Source of the DNA: CAMEON01 sp964463245
Lineage (GTDB): Bacteria > Bacillota > Clostridia > Oscillospirales > CAG-272
Direction of reading: 5' to 3'
Assembly: GCA_964463245.1 (NCBI GenBank)
Contig: CAYXBU010000032.1
Span: forward strand, 1 to 22,474
Length of the DNA: 22,474 nucleotides
In this document: positions 7,165-14,206 of the stretch, in pieces
How the letters are laid out: every line of letters starts with the position of its first letter
Position numbering within the stretch: the first letter of the stretch is position 1
Notes under the pieces: generated by a model
Seen by the model: only the letters and a program-made list of their open reading frames with translations
What the model was told of the DNA's origin: nothing
Database searches by the model: none
Made by a program: the position numbers and the translations under genes

Positions 7165-7256
7165 GAGCTACGTGCAAATTCCTAAAAAAAAAGAGAGTGA
7201 AAAGCCGCCCGCGCCGCTCTTTTCGTGACTAAGGAGCCGTCTGCCTCGGCATACTA

Positions 7257-7283
7257 CCGAAAAAGAGCGATACGCGGTTTCGG
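7257..7283 (+). promoter_or_regulatory. Leader hairpin touching the ribosome binding site of the ABC operon
   Basis: Inverted repeat CCGAAA (7257-7262) and TTTCGG (7278-7283) with a 15-base loop. The second arm runs directly into the GGGGAG ribosome binding site of the ATPase gene (ATG at 7294). A second dyad GAAAAG/CTTTTC spans 7199-7224. No clear sigma-A promoter is visible in 7165-7293 on the plus strand. Confidence 0.3.
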
Positions 7284-7293
7284 GGGGAGAGAC

Positions 7294-8808
7294 ATGAGTC
7301 AGGATCGGGATACAGTAGTTGAAATGCGGCACATGGTCAAGGTGTTCGGCCCCGTGGTCGCACTGGGCGGCGTGGATATCAGTCTGCGGCGGGGCGAGGT
7401 GCTGGGGCTGATTGGGGAGAACGGCTCCGGCAAGTCCACCGTGACCTCCATTCTGGCGGGGATGCAGCAGGCGGACGAGGGAGAGATGTTCTTCCGAGGT
7501 CAGCCGTGGCACCCGACCTCCATGCAGGATGCCCTGCGGCGGGGGATCGGCATGATCGTGCAGGAGAGCGGTACGGTGCCCGGCATTCCCGTTGCGGAGA
7601 ACCTGTTCCTGTGCGACACGGCGCGTTTCTGCGGCAGGAGCGGGCGGAGGTTGGTCAACGGGCGTGCCCTGCGGCGGGCGGCACAGGCGGCACTGGATGA
7701 CATCGGTGCCTCCCACATCCGCGCCGATGCCATCACGGGGAGCCTTGACCTGCAGGATCGCAAGCTGGTGGAGGTCGCACGGGTGCGGCTGGCGCACCCC
7801 GAGGTCATGATCGTGGACGAGACCACCACCGCCCTGTCCCAGCGGGGGCGGGAGATCATCGGGCGGCTGATGCGCCGCATGACCGAGGAGGGGCAGAGCG
7901 TCATCTTCATATCCCACGATCTGGACGAGATCAAGGAGGTCTGCGACCGTCTGACCGTCCTGCGGGACGGGCAGATCATCCGCAGCTTTGAGAGGTCGGA
8001 GTACGAGGACGATGCCATCCGCCAATCCATGATCGGGCGGCGGCTGGAGGGAAGCTACTACCGCAGTGACTACGACGGCTCCCACACGGGAGTACCTGTG
8101 CTGACCCTGGACGGAGTCACCCTGCCGGGCAAGCTGTACGACGTATCCCTGACGGCGCACGCGGGGGAGATCCTTGGCATCGGCGGACTGTCGGCCTGCG
8201 GAATGCACCCGTTAGGGCAGGTCATGTTCGGTGCCGTCCGCCCGCGTACGGGACGGGTCACCATCCGAGGGCGGGAGATCGACAGCCCCTCCGCCGCCAT
8301 GCAGGCGGGGGCGGGCTACGCCGCCAAGGATCGGGATGTGGAGTCCCTCTGCACCGACGCCTCCATACGGGACAACATCGCCATCGCAGGGCTGTCCCGC
8401 CTGACCGATCGGGCAGGGTTCCTCCACCCGGGGCGGGAGCGGCGGTATGTACGGGAGCAGATCAGTGCCATGCAGGTCAAATGCTACTCCCCCGACCAGC
8501 CAGTCTCGGAGCTGTCGGGCGGCAACAAGCAGAAGGTGGTGTTCGGCAAGTGGATCGGGCGGGGGTCCGACATCCTCATCCTGGACTGCCCCACCCGCGG
8601 CATCGACATCGGGGTCAAGCAGACCATGTACCGCCTGCTGTATAAGATGAAGCAGGAGGGGAAAACTATCATCATGATCTCGGAGGAGCTGCCGGAGCTG
8701 ATCGGTATGTCGGATCGCCTGTTGATCCTACGCAAGGGGCGGATCACGCAGGAGTTTTCCCGCAGTCCCACGCTGTCCGACCGAGATGTGATCGACTATA
8801 TGGTATGA
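7294..8808 (+). CDS. RbsA-like sugar ABC transporter, double ATPase subunit
   Basis: Energises import in the ribose/CUT2 class; 504 residues with two fused nucleotide-binding domains. Domain 1: Walker A GENGSGKST at 41-49, Walker B VMIVDETT with Asp175/Glu176, switch His208 in ISHDL, but a degenerate signature (GSLDLQDRK near 149-157). Domain 2: degenerate Walker A (GIGGLSACG near 295-303), a normal signature LSGG at 407-410, Walker B LILDCPTRGID with Asp431 followed by Cys432 where RbsA relatives have Glu, and Glu464 at the switch-histidine position. The protein should form one competent composite site (Walker A/B of domain 1 with LSGG of domain 2) and one dead site. The ATG at 7294 is chosen for the GGGGAG before it; a GTG at 7225 has no such site. 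First gene of a five-gene operon. Confidence 0.92.
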   Translation: MSQDRDTVVEMRHMVKVFGPVVALGGVDISLRRGEVLGLIGENGSGKSTVTSILAGMQQADEGEMFFRGQPWHPTSMQDALRRGIGMIVQESGTVPGIPVAENLFLCDTARFCGRSGRRLVNGRALRRAAQAALDDIGASHIRADAITGSLDLQDRKLVEVARVRLAHPEVMIVDETTTALSQRGREIIGRLMRRMTEEGQSVIFISHDLDEIKEVCDRLTVLRDGQIIRSFERSEYEDDAIRQSMIGRRLEGSYYRSDYDGSHTGVPVLTLDGVTLPGKLYDVSLTAHAGEILGIGGLSACGMHPLGQVMFGAVRPRTGRVTIRGREIDSPSAAMQAGAGYAAKDRDVESLCTDASIRDNIAIAGLSRLTDRAGFLHPGRERRYVREQISAMQVKCYSPDQPVSELSGGNKQKVVFGKWIGRGSDILILDCPTRGIDIGVKQTMYRLLYKMKQEGKTIIMISEELPELIGMSDRLLILRKGRITQEFSRSPTLSDRDVIDYMV

Positions 8809-8821
8809 GGGGGAGCAACAC

Positions 8822-9844
8822 ATGGAACACGGAGCGGACATCTCCCGAGGAGGCGAGTCGGTCGGCATCGACCTGGAGGCGCGGCGGCGGCGGGCGCGGC
8901 TCGGGGCACAGCTGACCCGCTGGGTTCCCGCCATCGCCTGTGCGGTGCTGGCAGGGCTGTACCTGATCTGCGCCAACCTGCGCGGCTTTGACCTGCGGAT
9001 CGGGCTGGAGGTGGTGGTAGCCAACGCCTCCTTGGTCGCCCTGGTGGCCACCGGTGCGACCTTCATATTCACCTGCGGCTCCTTCGACCTCTCGCTCGGC
9101 TCCAATATGCTGGTCAGCGCACTGGTCGGGGTACTGCTGGGACGGGCGACCGGGAGCATGGTCGCCGTAGCGGCGGGGTGTCTGGGAACGGCCATCCTGC
9201 TGAGCCTGCTCAACGCGGTGCTGGCCTCCTTTTTCAACCTGCCTGTCTTCATCATGACCATCGTGATGATGAACGTCTACAGTGCCGCCGCCACCCTGAT
9301 GATCACCTCCTTCGGGCAAAACTCCGCCGTCATCCTCCCGGCCGCCATGACGGCGGGGCTGAACCGCACCGGCTTCTTTCTCCTCGTCATCGGGCTGTTC
9401 GAGGCCTTTTGCTGTGTGCTGTTCTACCTCCGTCCCCTCGGACGGCGACAGCGGTTCTTGGGCGGCAACCCCATATGTGCCCGCCTGTCCGGCATCCGTC
9501 GGAAGCGGCTGACGGTGCTCTCCTTCGGGCTGGCGGGGATCGGGATCGGGCTGGCCGCCTGGCTCTTGATCCTGCAGACCCCTACCCTCTCGGCCTCCTC
9601 CGGCTCGTCGGTGGGCATGAATATGCTCATCGCGCTGGTCTTCGGTGGCATGAACATGAACGGAGGTCCCCGCTCCCGTATGTACGCCGCCCTTCTGGGT
9701 GCTTTCTCCATGGCATTTCTGGACGCTTGGATGAACATCTTCGTTACCGGGAGCTGGTATCTCCAGATCGTCAAGGGCGTGCTCTTCGTGGCGGTGGTCT
9801 TCCTGTTCTCCCTCAGCCGTCGGCGGCGATTGCTGGAGCGGTGA
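8822..9844 (+). CDS. RbsC-like sugar ABC transporter permease (first of two)
   Basis: Membrane channel subunit, 340 residues. A basic cytoplasmic N-terminus of about 30 residues (EARRRRARLGAQ) is followed by eight to ten hydrophobic segments. The CUT2 permease core is recognisable: FTCGSFDLSLGSNMLVSALVGV, corresponding to the family's GxIDLSVGSxxALxA block, then NAVLASFFNLPVFIMTI and, late, IALVFGGMNMNGG. It starts 13 bases after the ATPase gene with GGGGGAG before the ATG. Compared with RbsC, the conserved Gly-Ile-Asp-Leu-Ser block reads Gly-Ser-Phe-Asp-Leu-Ser, and the later block 'GGxSlxGG' reads GGMNMNGG. It is clearly different from the second permease of the same operon, which suggests a heteromeric channel. 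Confidence 0.88.
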   Translation: MEHGADISRGGESVGIDLEARRRRARLGAQLTRWVPAIACAVLAGLYLICANLRGFDLRIGLEVVVANASLVALVATGATFIFTCGSFDLSLGSNMLVSALVGVLLGRATGSMVAVAAGCLGTAILLSLLNAVLASFFNLPVFIMTIVMMNVYSAAATLMITSFGQNSAVILPAAMTAGLNRTGFFLLVIGLFEAFCCVLFYLRPLGRRQRFLGGNPICARLSGIRRKRLTVLSFGLAGIGIGLAAWLLILQTPTLSASSGSSVGMNMLIALVFGGMNMNGGPRSRMYAALLGAFSMAFLDAWMNIFVTGSWYLQIVKGVLFVAVVFLFSLSRRRRLLER

Positions 9845-9976
9845 TGGCTGATATGCGCATTTCAAGGCAACCGCTGTTGCAGCGTTTTGTGGCTTTCTGC
9901 CGTAGCATCGCCGATAATAATGTCAGCAAACCGTCCCTTAATAAAAAAGAAATTTCATGAAAGTCCTTGAAGGGGG

Positions 9977-10012
9977 TTTGGGGGAACCTTCCTTCAGGAT
10001 GTTTCCCCCAAA
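9977..10012. repeat. REP-like palindromic intergenic element
   Basis: A 200-base gap separates the first permease gene from the binding-protein gene. It contains the inverted repeat TTTGGGGGAA (9977-9986) and TTCCCCCAAA (10003-10012), with an internal CCTTCCTTCAGG-rich loop, preceded by TCCTTGAAGGGGG. It is followed by an A-rich, not T-rich, run, so it is not a normal terminator on the plus strand. From memory, closely similar GGGGGTTTGGGGGAA palindromes are dispersed between genes in many gut Oscillospiraceae; I infer that this is a degenerate copy. Only one copy lies in this window. It may stabilise or segment the operon mRNA just upstream of the highly needed binding protein. Confidence 0.5.
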
Positions 10013-10043
10013 AATAAAATTAAATTAAAGGAAGGAACCTGTT

Positions 10044-11282
10044 ATGAAGAAAAGAATGATCAAGCTCCTCTGCCTGTCTCTCTGTCTGCTCCTATCTCTC
10101 CCGCCCCTTGCGTTGCTGATGTCCTGTCGGGAGGGCGGCAGCGAGAAGATCCGCATCGGCGTTCTGCGGGAAGACGACACCTCGGGCGAGGCCAAGGCCT
10201 GGGAGAAGTACCTCCGCGCCATGGGCGAGGAGCTGGGCTTTACCGTGGACTTCACCACCACCGACTCCTCCTCTGCCGAGGTGTCGGCCATAAACACTTA
10301 CGCCTCCAAGGGCTATCGCGGCATCCTGCTGTTCTCGGACGACGATCTGGTCGCCTCCATACAGGCCGCGGCCTCCAAAAAGATGTATATCGTATACCCG
10401 ACGGGACAGCCCACCGAGGAGCAGTACGAGCAGGTCAAGGACAACCTGTACTATTTAGGCTCGGTTGCCCCCGTGTCCGACACGGAATTTCAGGCGGGCT
10501 ATGACATGGCGAAATTCTTCACCGAGGAAAAGCAACAAAAGAACTTCACCCTCTTCGGCGGCGCGACCGCCTACGGCTCCGATATGCACATCCAGCGTCT
10601 GGCGGGCATCCTGACCCGTCTCTGTGAGGAGGAGAGCACCTCCTATGACGGTGTCCGTGACCGCGCCGCGCTGGTCGCCAAGATCGCGGGGGTCGGGGTG
10701 GATCCCGCCAAATTCAAGAGCGAGGTCTACCGCGTGACCGGATATATGGACGGCTTCGTGTTTAACGATGCCTTCACCACCAAGCTGACCAACAGCATGG
10801 AGGCGGGCGGCACCTGCATCCTCACGGTGGGCGCGGGGGATGTCGTGACTCGCATTGCCTACGGCATCACCTCGGCCAACGGCAAGATCGGCTCCTTCCT
10901 TTCGGGCGGGGTGGATGCCATCACCGAGGAGTACACCGAATGCTTTGATCTGGGCTACACCTACGACTGCGGCAAGTACGCCTCGGCTATGGCACCCGGA
11001 CTCATCCTCATGCTGGCGGCACTGGACGGTCGGCGCATCACCGACTCGGACGGCAAGGCTCCCCGCATCGGCATGAACTACTGGATCGCCACCGGTCGGG
11101 AACGGCTGGAGGAGATGCTGGCGGCGGATAACCCCACGAGCGGGTATTGTTACGATGCGGCGGTCATCACCGCCTACAAGACCCGCGGCTATACCGACCT
11201 TGTCACCCTCTGCGGGTCGGACTACGCGGAAGCACAGGCCATCCGAAAGGCGGTACACGCGACCGCGGAGGCGGGCACATGA
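10044..11282 (+). CDS. Sugar ABC transporter substrate-binding lipoprotein
   Basis: Captures the ligand outside the membrane and delivers it to the permease pair. Protein of 412 residues. It has a lipoprotein signal: MKKRMIK, a leucine-rich segment and LLMSC with Cys28 as lipidation site (Met at -2 is unusual). The mature part is a type 1 periplasmic-binding fold of the Peripla_BP_4 kind: it begins KIRIGVLREDD, includes YRGILLFSDDDLVASI, the usual strand naming the ligand-facing loop, and later TLFGGATAYGSD and the C-terminal domain around GYTYDCGKYASAMAPG. GGAAGG precedes the ATG; the gene follows a 200-base gap holding the palindromic element. The start of the second permease overlaps its stop (ATGA). 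It is not the BmpA nucleoside-binding type. The ligand cannot be read from the sequence. Confidence 0.88.
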   Translation: MKKRMIKLLCLSLCLLLSLPPLALLMSCREGGSEKIRIGVLREDDTSGEAKAWEKYLRAMGEELGFTVDFTTTDSSSAEVSAINTYASKGYRGILLFSDDDLVASIQAAASKKMYIVYPTGQPTEEQYEQVKDNLYYLGSVAPVSDTEFQAGYDMAKFFTEEKQQKNFTLFGGATAYGSDMHIQRLAGILTRLCEEESTSYDGVRDRAALVAKIAGVGVDPAKFKSEVYRVTGYMDGFVFNDAFTTKLTNSMEAGGTCILTVGAGDVVTRIAYGITSANGKIGSFLSGGVDAITEEYTECFDLGYTYDCGKYASAMAPGLILMLAALDGRRITDSDGKAPRIGMNYWIATGRERLEEMLAADNPTSGYCYDAAVITAYKTRGYTDLVTLCGSDYAEAQAIRKAVHATAEAGT

Positions 11283-12337
11283 GGGACACTGTCACGGTCG
11301 GGACACCGAGACCGACATGGCAGGAGGTAGGCAAGCGGACAGCGGGGATGTGCATCATCCCCGTCCTCTGCTGGGGGATCATGAGCCTTGCCTGCCGTGC
11401 GGCGGGGACTTCCCTTCTGACCGGTGTATCCACCCTGCGCCTGTTCGTGCGGGGGCTTACCTATGTGCTCCTGCTCTCGTTTGGCGTGTCCATCAATATG
11501 CACACGGGGCGGTTCGACTTCGCCACCGGTGCTGTCATGCTGCTGGGCGGGGTGTCGGGTGCCCTGATCGCCTACGGGAACGGCTGGGGACCTTGGGGAA
11601 TGCTGGCGGTCAGCATCCCCACCGGAGCAGCGGCGGGTTGCCTGTCGGGGCTTCTGTATATCCACCTGCGCCTGCCGCCCATGATCATCGGGCTGGGCAT
11701 GACACTGGTGCTGGAGGGGATCGTCGCCATCATCACGGACGGGTGCCGCCCGGTGGGCTTCGGAGCCGACGCCGCCTACTATCGCTTTTCGGTCAACATC
11801 CCCGCCATGCTCCTCTTGGGCGGGACGGCACTTCTCCTCATGATCCTCATCTTCCACTACACCCGCTTCGGGTATGACTACCGCGCCCTGCAGACCGGTC
11901 AGCGCATCGCGGTCAACACCGGCGTGCGGGAGTCCGCCAACGCGCTGGGGTGCTACGCCCTCTCGGGTGGGCTGTTCGGGGCGGCGGGAGCCGTCAGCCT
12001 CTGCTCCACCAACGGCATCACCCCCACCATCAACTTCTCCACCATCGCCTCCATGTTCGCCTGCTTCCTACCGCTGTTCTTCTCGGGCTTCATCGGCAAA
12101 TTCTGCAACAAGCAAGTCGCCATCCTGTTGGGATGCGTGGGGTATGAGTTCATCCAGATCGGCTTTGGTCAGCTCAGCTTCCGCATCGCGTCCTTTACCT
12201 CGGATGTGTACAAGGTCATCGAGGCCGCCATCCTCGTGCTTTTCCTCATCTACCTGAACAACGAGGGGCTGATCCTGGACGTGATCACCCTGCGCCGCTT
12301 CCGGGACACCCGGGGCAGAAAGGAGTCCGCCGCATGA
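11279..12337 (+). CDS. RbsC-like sugar ABC transporter permease (second of two)
   Basis: Membrane channel subunit, 352 residues with about eight to ten hydrophobic segments (for example WGMLAVSIPTGAAAGCLSGL and IPAMLLLGGTALLLMILIF). Its NMHTGRFDFATGAVMLLGGVSGAL block corresponds to the DLSVG region of CUT2 permeases; VRESANALGCYALSGGLFGAAGAV corresponds to the cytoplasmic coupling loop that contacts the ATPase (motif GxNxxAAxxSG in relatives, here ESANALGCYALSGG). The ATG at 11279 overlaps the binding-protein stop in ATGA and is preferred over upstream in-frame codons that lie inside the previous gene. Its stop overlaps the GH3 start in the same way. Binding protein, permease and glycosidase are therefore translationally coupled. 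A second, non-identical permease is unusual for a ribose-type system. Confidence 0.87.
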   Translation: MRDTVTVGTPRPTWQEVGKRTAGMCIIPVLCWGIMSLACRAAGTSLLTGVSTLRLFVRGLTYVLLLSFGVSINMHTGRFDFATGAVMLLGGVSGALIAYGNGWGPWGMLAVSIPTGAAAGCLSGLLYIHLRLPPMIIGLGMTLVLEGIVAIITDGCRPVGFGADAAYYRFSVNIPAMLLLGGTALLLMILIFHYTRFGYDYRALQTGQRIAVNTGVRESANALGCYALSGGLFGAAGAVSLCSTNGITPTINFSTIASMFACFLPLFFSGFIGKFCNKQVAILLGCVGYEFIQIGFGQLSFRIASFTSDVYKVIEAAILVLFLIYLNNEGLILDVITLRRFRDTRGRKESAA

Positions 12338-14121
12338 ACACCGCCGCCCGTATCAGTCGGGAGCGCACCCCCGCCCCCGGCGGGGAGAGCCTCCCCTTTG
12401 ACATCTCCCGCCTGACAGCCGCCCCGTTCCGCTTGGACGAGGCGGGGGTGGTCTGGGTGGAGGAGACTTTGCACAGTATGAGCACCGAGGACAAGCTCCG
12501 CCAGCTGTTCTGCCTTGTGACCTACAGCGACGAGGAGTCCGCCCTGCGGCAGGTCGCCGAGGATATCCGCCCGGGCGGGATCATGTGCCGCCCCATGCCG
12601 CTGGATGCCTGCCGCCGTGCGGTGGGCATCCTGCAGGGTGCCTCCCGCATCCCGCTCCTGATCGCCGCCAATCTGGAGGCGGGCGGGAGCGGTGCCGTGA
12701 CCGACGGCACACAGCTCGGTCGCCCCATGCAGATCGCCGCCACCCCGCGAGGTCGCGCCGAATGGGCACGGCGGCTGGGGGAGGTCTGCGGGAAGGAGGG
12801 AGGAGCCGCCGGGGTCAACTGGGCATTTGCGCCGGTCGCCGACATCGACACGAACTGGCGCAATCCCATCACCAACACCCGCACCTTCGGCTCCAATCCC
12901 GCTACCGTGGCCGAGCTGAGCGAAGCCTATATCACCGAGGTGCAGGCGCGCGGGTTGGCCGCCTCCATCAAGCATTTTCCGGGGGACGGGCAGGATGAAC
13001 GGGATCAGCACATTGCGCCCTCCATCAACAGCCTGTCGGTGGAGGATTGGGAGCGCACCTATGGGGACATCTACCGCCGCGCCATCCGCGCGGGGGTCAA
13101 GACGGTCATGGTGGGGCATATCCTCTTCCCGGAGTGGTGCCGACGGATGCACCCCGGCATTCCCGACCGCGACATGCTCCCCGCGACCGTCAACTACGAT
13201 GTCGTGACCACCCTCCTGCGGGATCGACTGGGCTTTGAGGGGCTGATCGTGACGGATGCCTCCACCATGGCAGGGCTGGCACTCTTCCTGCCCCGACGGG
13301 TGCTGGTGCCCGCCACCATCGCCGCCGGGTGCGATATGTTCCTGTTCACTAAAGACACAGCGGAGGATATTGCCTTCATGGAGCAGGGCTACGCAGACGG
13401 CGTGATCACACCGGAGCGGCTGGACATGGCAGTCCTGCGCATCTTAGCCCTGAAGGCCTCGCTGGGACTGCACCTCCGTCAGACCGAGGGCAGCTTCCTC
13501 CCGCCCGAGGCATCAGCGCAGGCGGTGGTCGGGTGCAGGGAGCACCGCCGTCTGGCAGAGGCCTGTGCGCGGGAATCCATCACACTGGTCAAGCAGGAGC
13601 CGGGTGTCCTGCCGCTCTCGCCGCAAAAGTACCCCCGTGTGCTGTTCGTCCCGCTGGAGGATGCACCGCAGGGAGCCTCCATCTTCATGGGGGACGAGTC
13701 GCAGAATCGCCGCCTGTGCCGCGCGCTGGAGGCCGAGGGGTTCTCGGTGACAGTCTTTACCCCGCCCGAGGGCTTTGAGGGCATGATGACCCCCGTCCGC
13801 GAGATGGAGGAGAGCTACGACCTGATCCTCTATGCCGCCTCGCTGGCGACCCGCTCCAACCAAACGGTAGTTCGCATCACCTGGAAGAACCCCATGGGGG
13901 TCAATGTGCCGATCTACACCCACAGCATCCCGACGGTGTTCGTCTCGCTGGACAATCCCTATCACCTCATCGACGTTCCGCTGGTACGCACCTATATCAA
14001 CTGCTACGCGGGAGACGAGACGGTCATCCGCGCCCTGATGGAGAAGCTGATGGGACGTGCGCCCTTCGTGGGTGTGTCGCCGATAGACCCATTCTGCGGG
14101 CGGTGGGAGACAAGGCTGTAG
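12334..14121 (+). CDS. GH3-family glycosidase, NagZ-type (predicted beta-N-acetylglucosaminidase), cytoplasmic
   Basis: Hydrolyses terminal beta-linked sugars from imported oligosaccharide. Protein of 595 residues with no signal peptide, so it acts in the cytoplasm. Domain 1 (about 40-370) is the GH3 barrel: KHFPGDG at 213-219, a nucleophile Asp308 in LIVTDAS, and the Asp224-x-His226 dyad 13 residues after Lys213. That Asp-His dyad is the acid/base pair of NagZ enzymes and distinguishes them from ordinary GH3 beta-glucosidases. Domain 2 (about 400-595) is an alpha/beta GH3 C-terminal domain starting ACARESITLVK. The start overlaps the permease stop (ATGA, 12334-12337), and the gene ends just before the shared terminator. 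The context implies that it acts on what the transporter brings in; a chito-oligosaccharide or muropeptide is the best guess. The six-residue sequence after KHFPG (DGQDER) is not the usual HGDT form. Confidence 0.86.
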   Translation: MNTAARISRERTPAPGGESLPFDISRLTAAPFRLDEAGVVWVEETLHSMSTEDKLRQLFCLVTYSDEESALRQVAEDIRPGGIMCRPMPLDACRRAVGILQGASRIPLLIAANLEAGGSGAVTDGTQLGRPMQIAATPRGRAEWARRLGEVCGKEGGAAGVNWAFAPVADIDTNWRNPITNTRTFGSNPATVAELSEAYITEVQARGLAASIKHFPGDGQDERDQHIAPSINSLSVEDWERTYGDIYRRAIRAGVKTVMVGHILFPEWCRRMHPGIPDRDMLPATVNYDVVTTLLRDRLGFEGLIVTDASTMAGLALFLPRRVLVPATIAAGCDMFLFTKDTAEDIAFMEQGYADGVITPERLDMAVLRILALKASLGLHLRQTEGSFLPPEASAQAVVGCREHRRLAEACARESITLVKQEPGVLPLSPQKYPRVLFVPLEDAPQGASIFMGDESQNRRLCRALEAEGFSVTVFTPPEGFEGMMTPVREMEESYDLILYAASLATRSNQTVVRITWKNPMGVNVPIYTHSIPTVFVSLDNPYHLIDVPLVRTYINCYAGDETVIRALMEKLMGRAPFVGVSPIDPFCGRWETRL

Positions 14122-14127
14122 ATAAAA

Positions 14128-14154
14128 AAAAGGAGGGGTGGTCGCCCTCCTTTT
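14128..14154. terminator. Bidirectional intrinsic terminator between the ABC operon and serA
   Basis: Inverted repeat AAAAGGAGGG (14128-14137) and CCCTCCTTTT (14145-14154) with a 7-base loop, extended by more A residues on the left. It ends the plus-strand operon (stop at 14121) and the minus-strand serC-serA operon (stop at 14207). Confidence 0.88.
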
Positions 14155-14206
14155 CTATGTAGCAGGCTCGGAATACGCTCCTCCCGATCCTGCGTTTCCC
14201 GACTCC

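Noticed and set aside
7159..7188. TTGCAA (self-complementary) as a plus-strand -35 for the ABC operon
   Set aside because: The sequence 17-18 bases downstream is an A run with no acceptable -10 hexamer.
9844..9960. 38-codon frame starting in a TGATG overlap with the first permease stop
   Set aside because: Arrangement would permit re-initiation, but there is no ribosome binding site, no family similarity and the region looks like ordinary intergenic sequence before the palindrome; possible but unsupported.
9977..10012. Palindrome as an intrinsic terminator
   Set aside because: On the plus strand it is followed by A residues, on the minus strand by C/T-mixed sequence; there is no U run.
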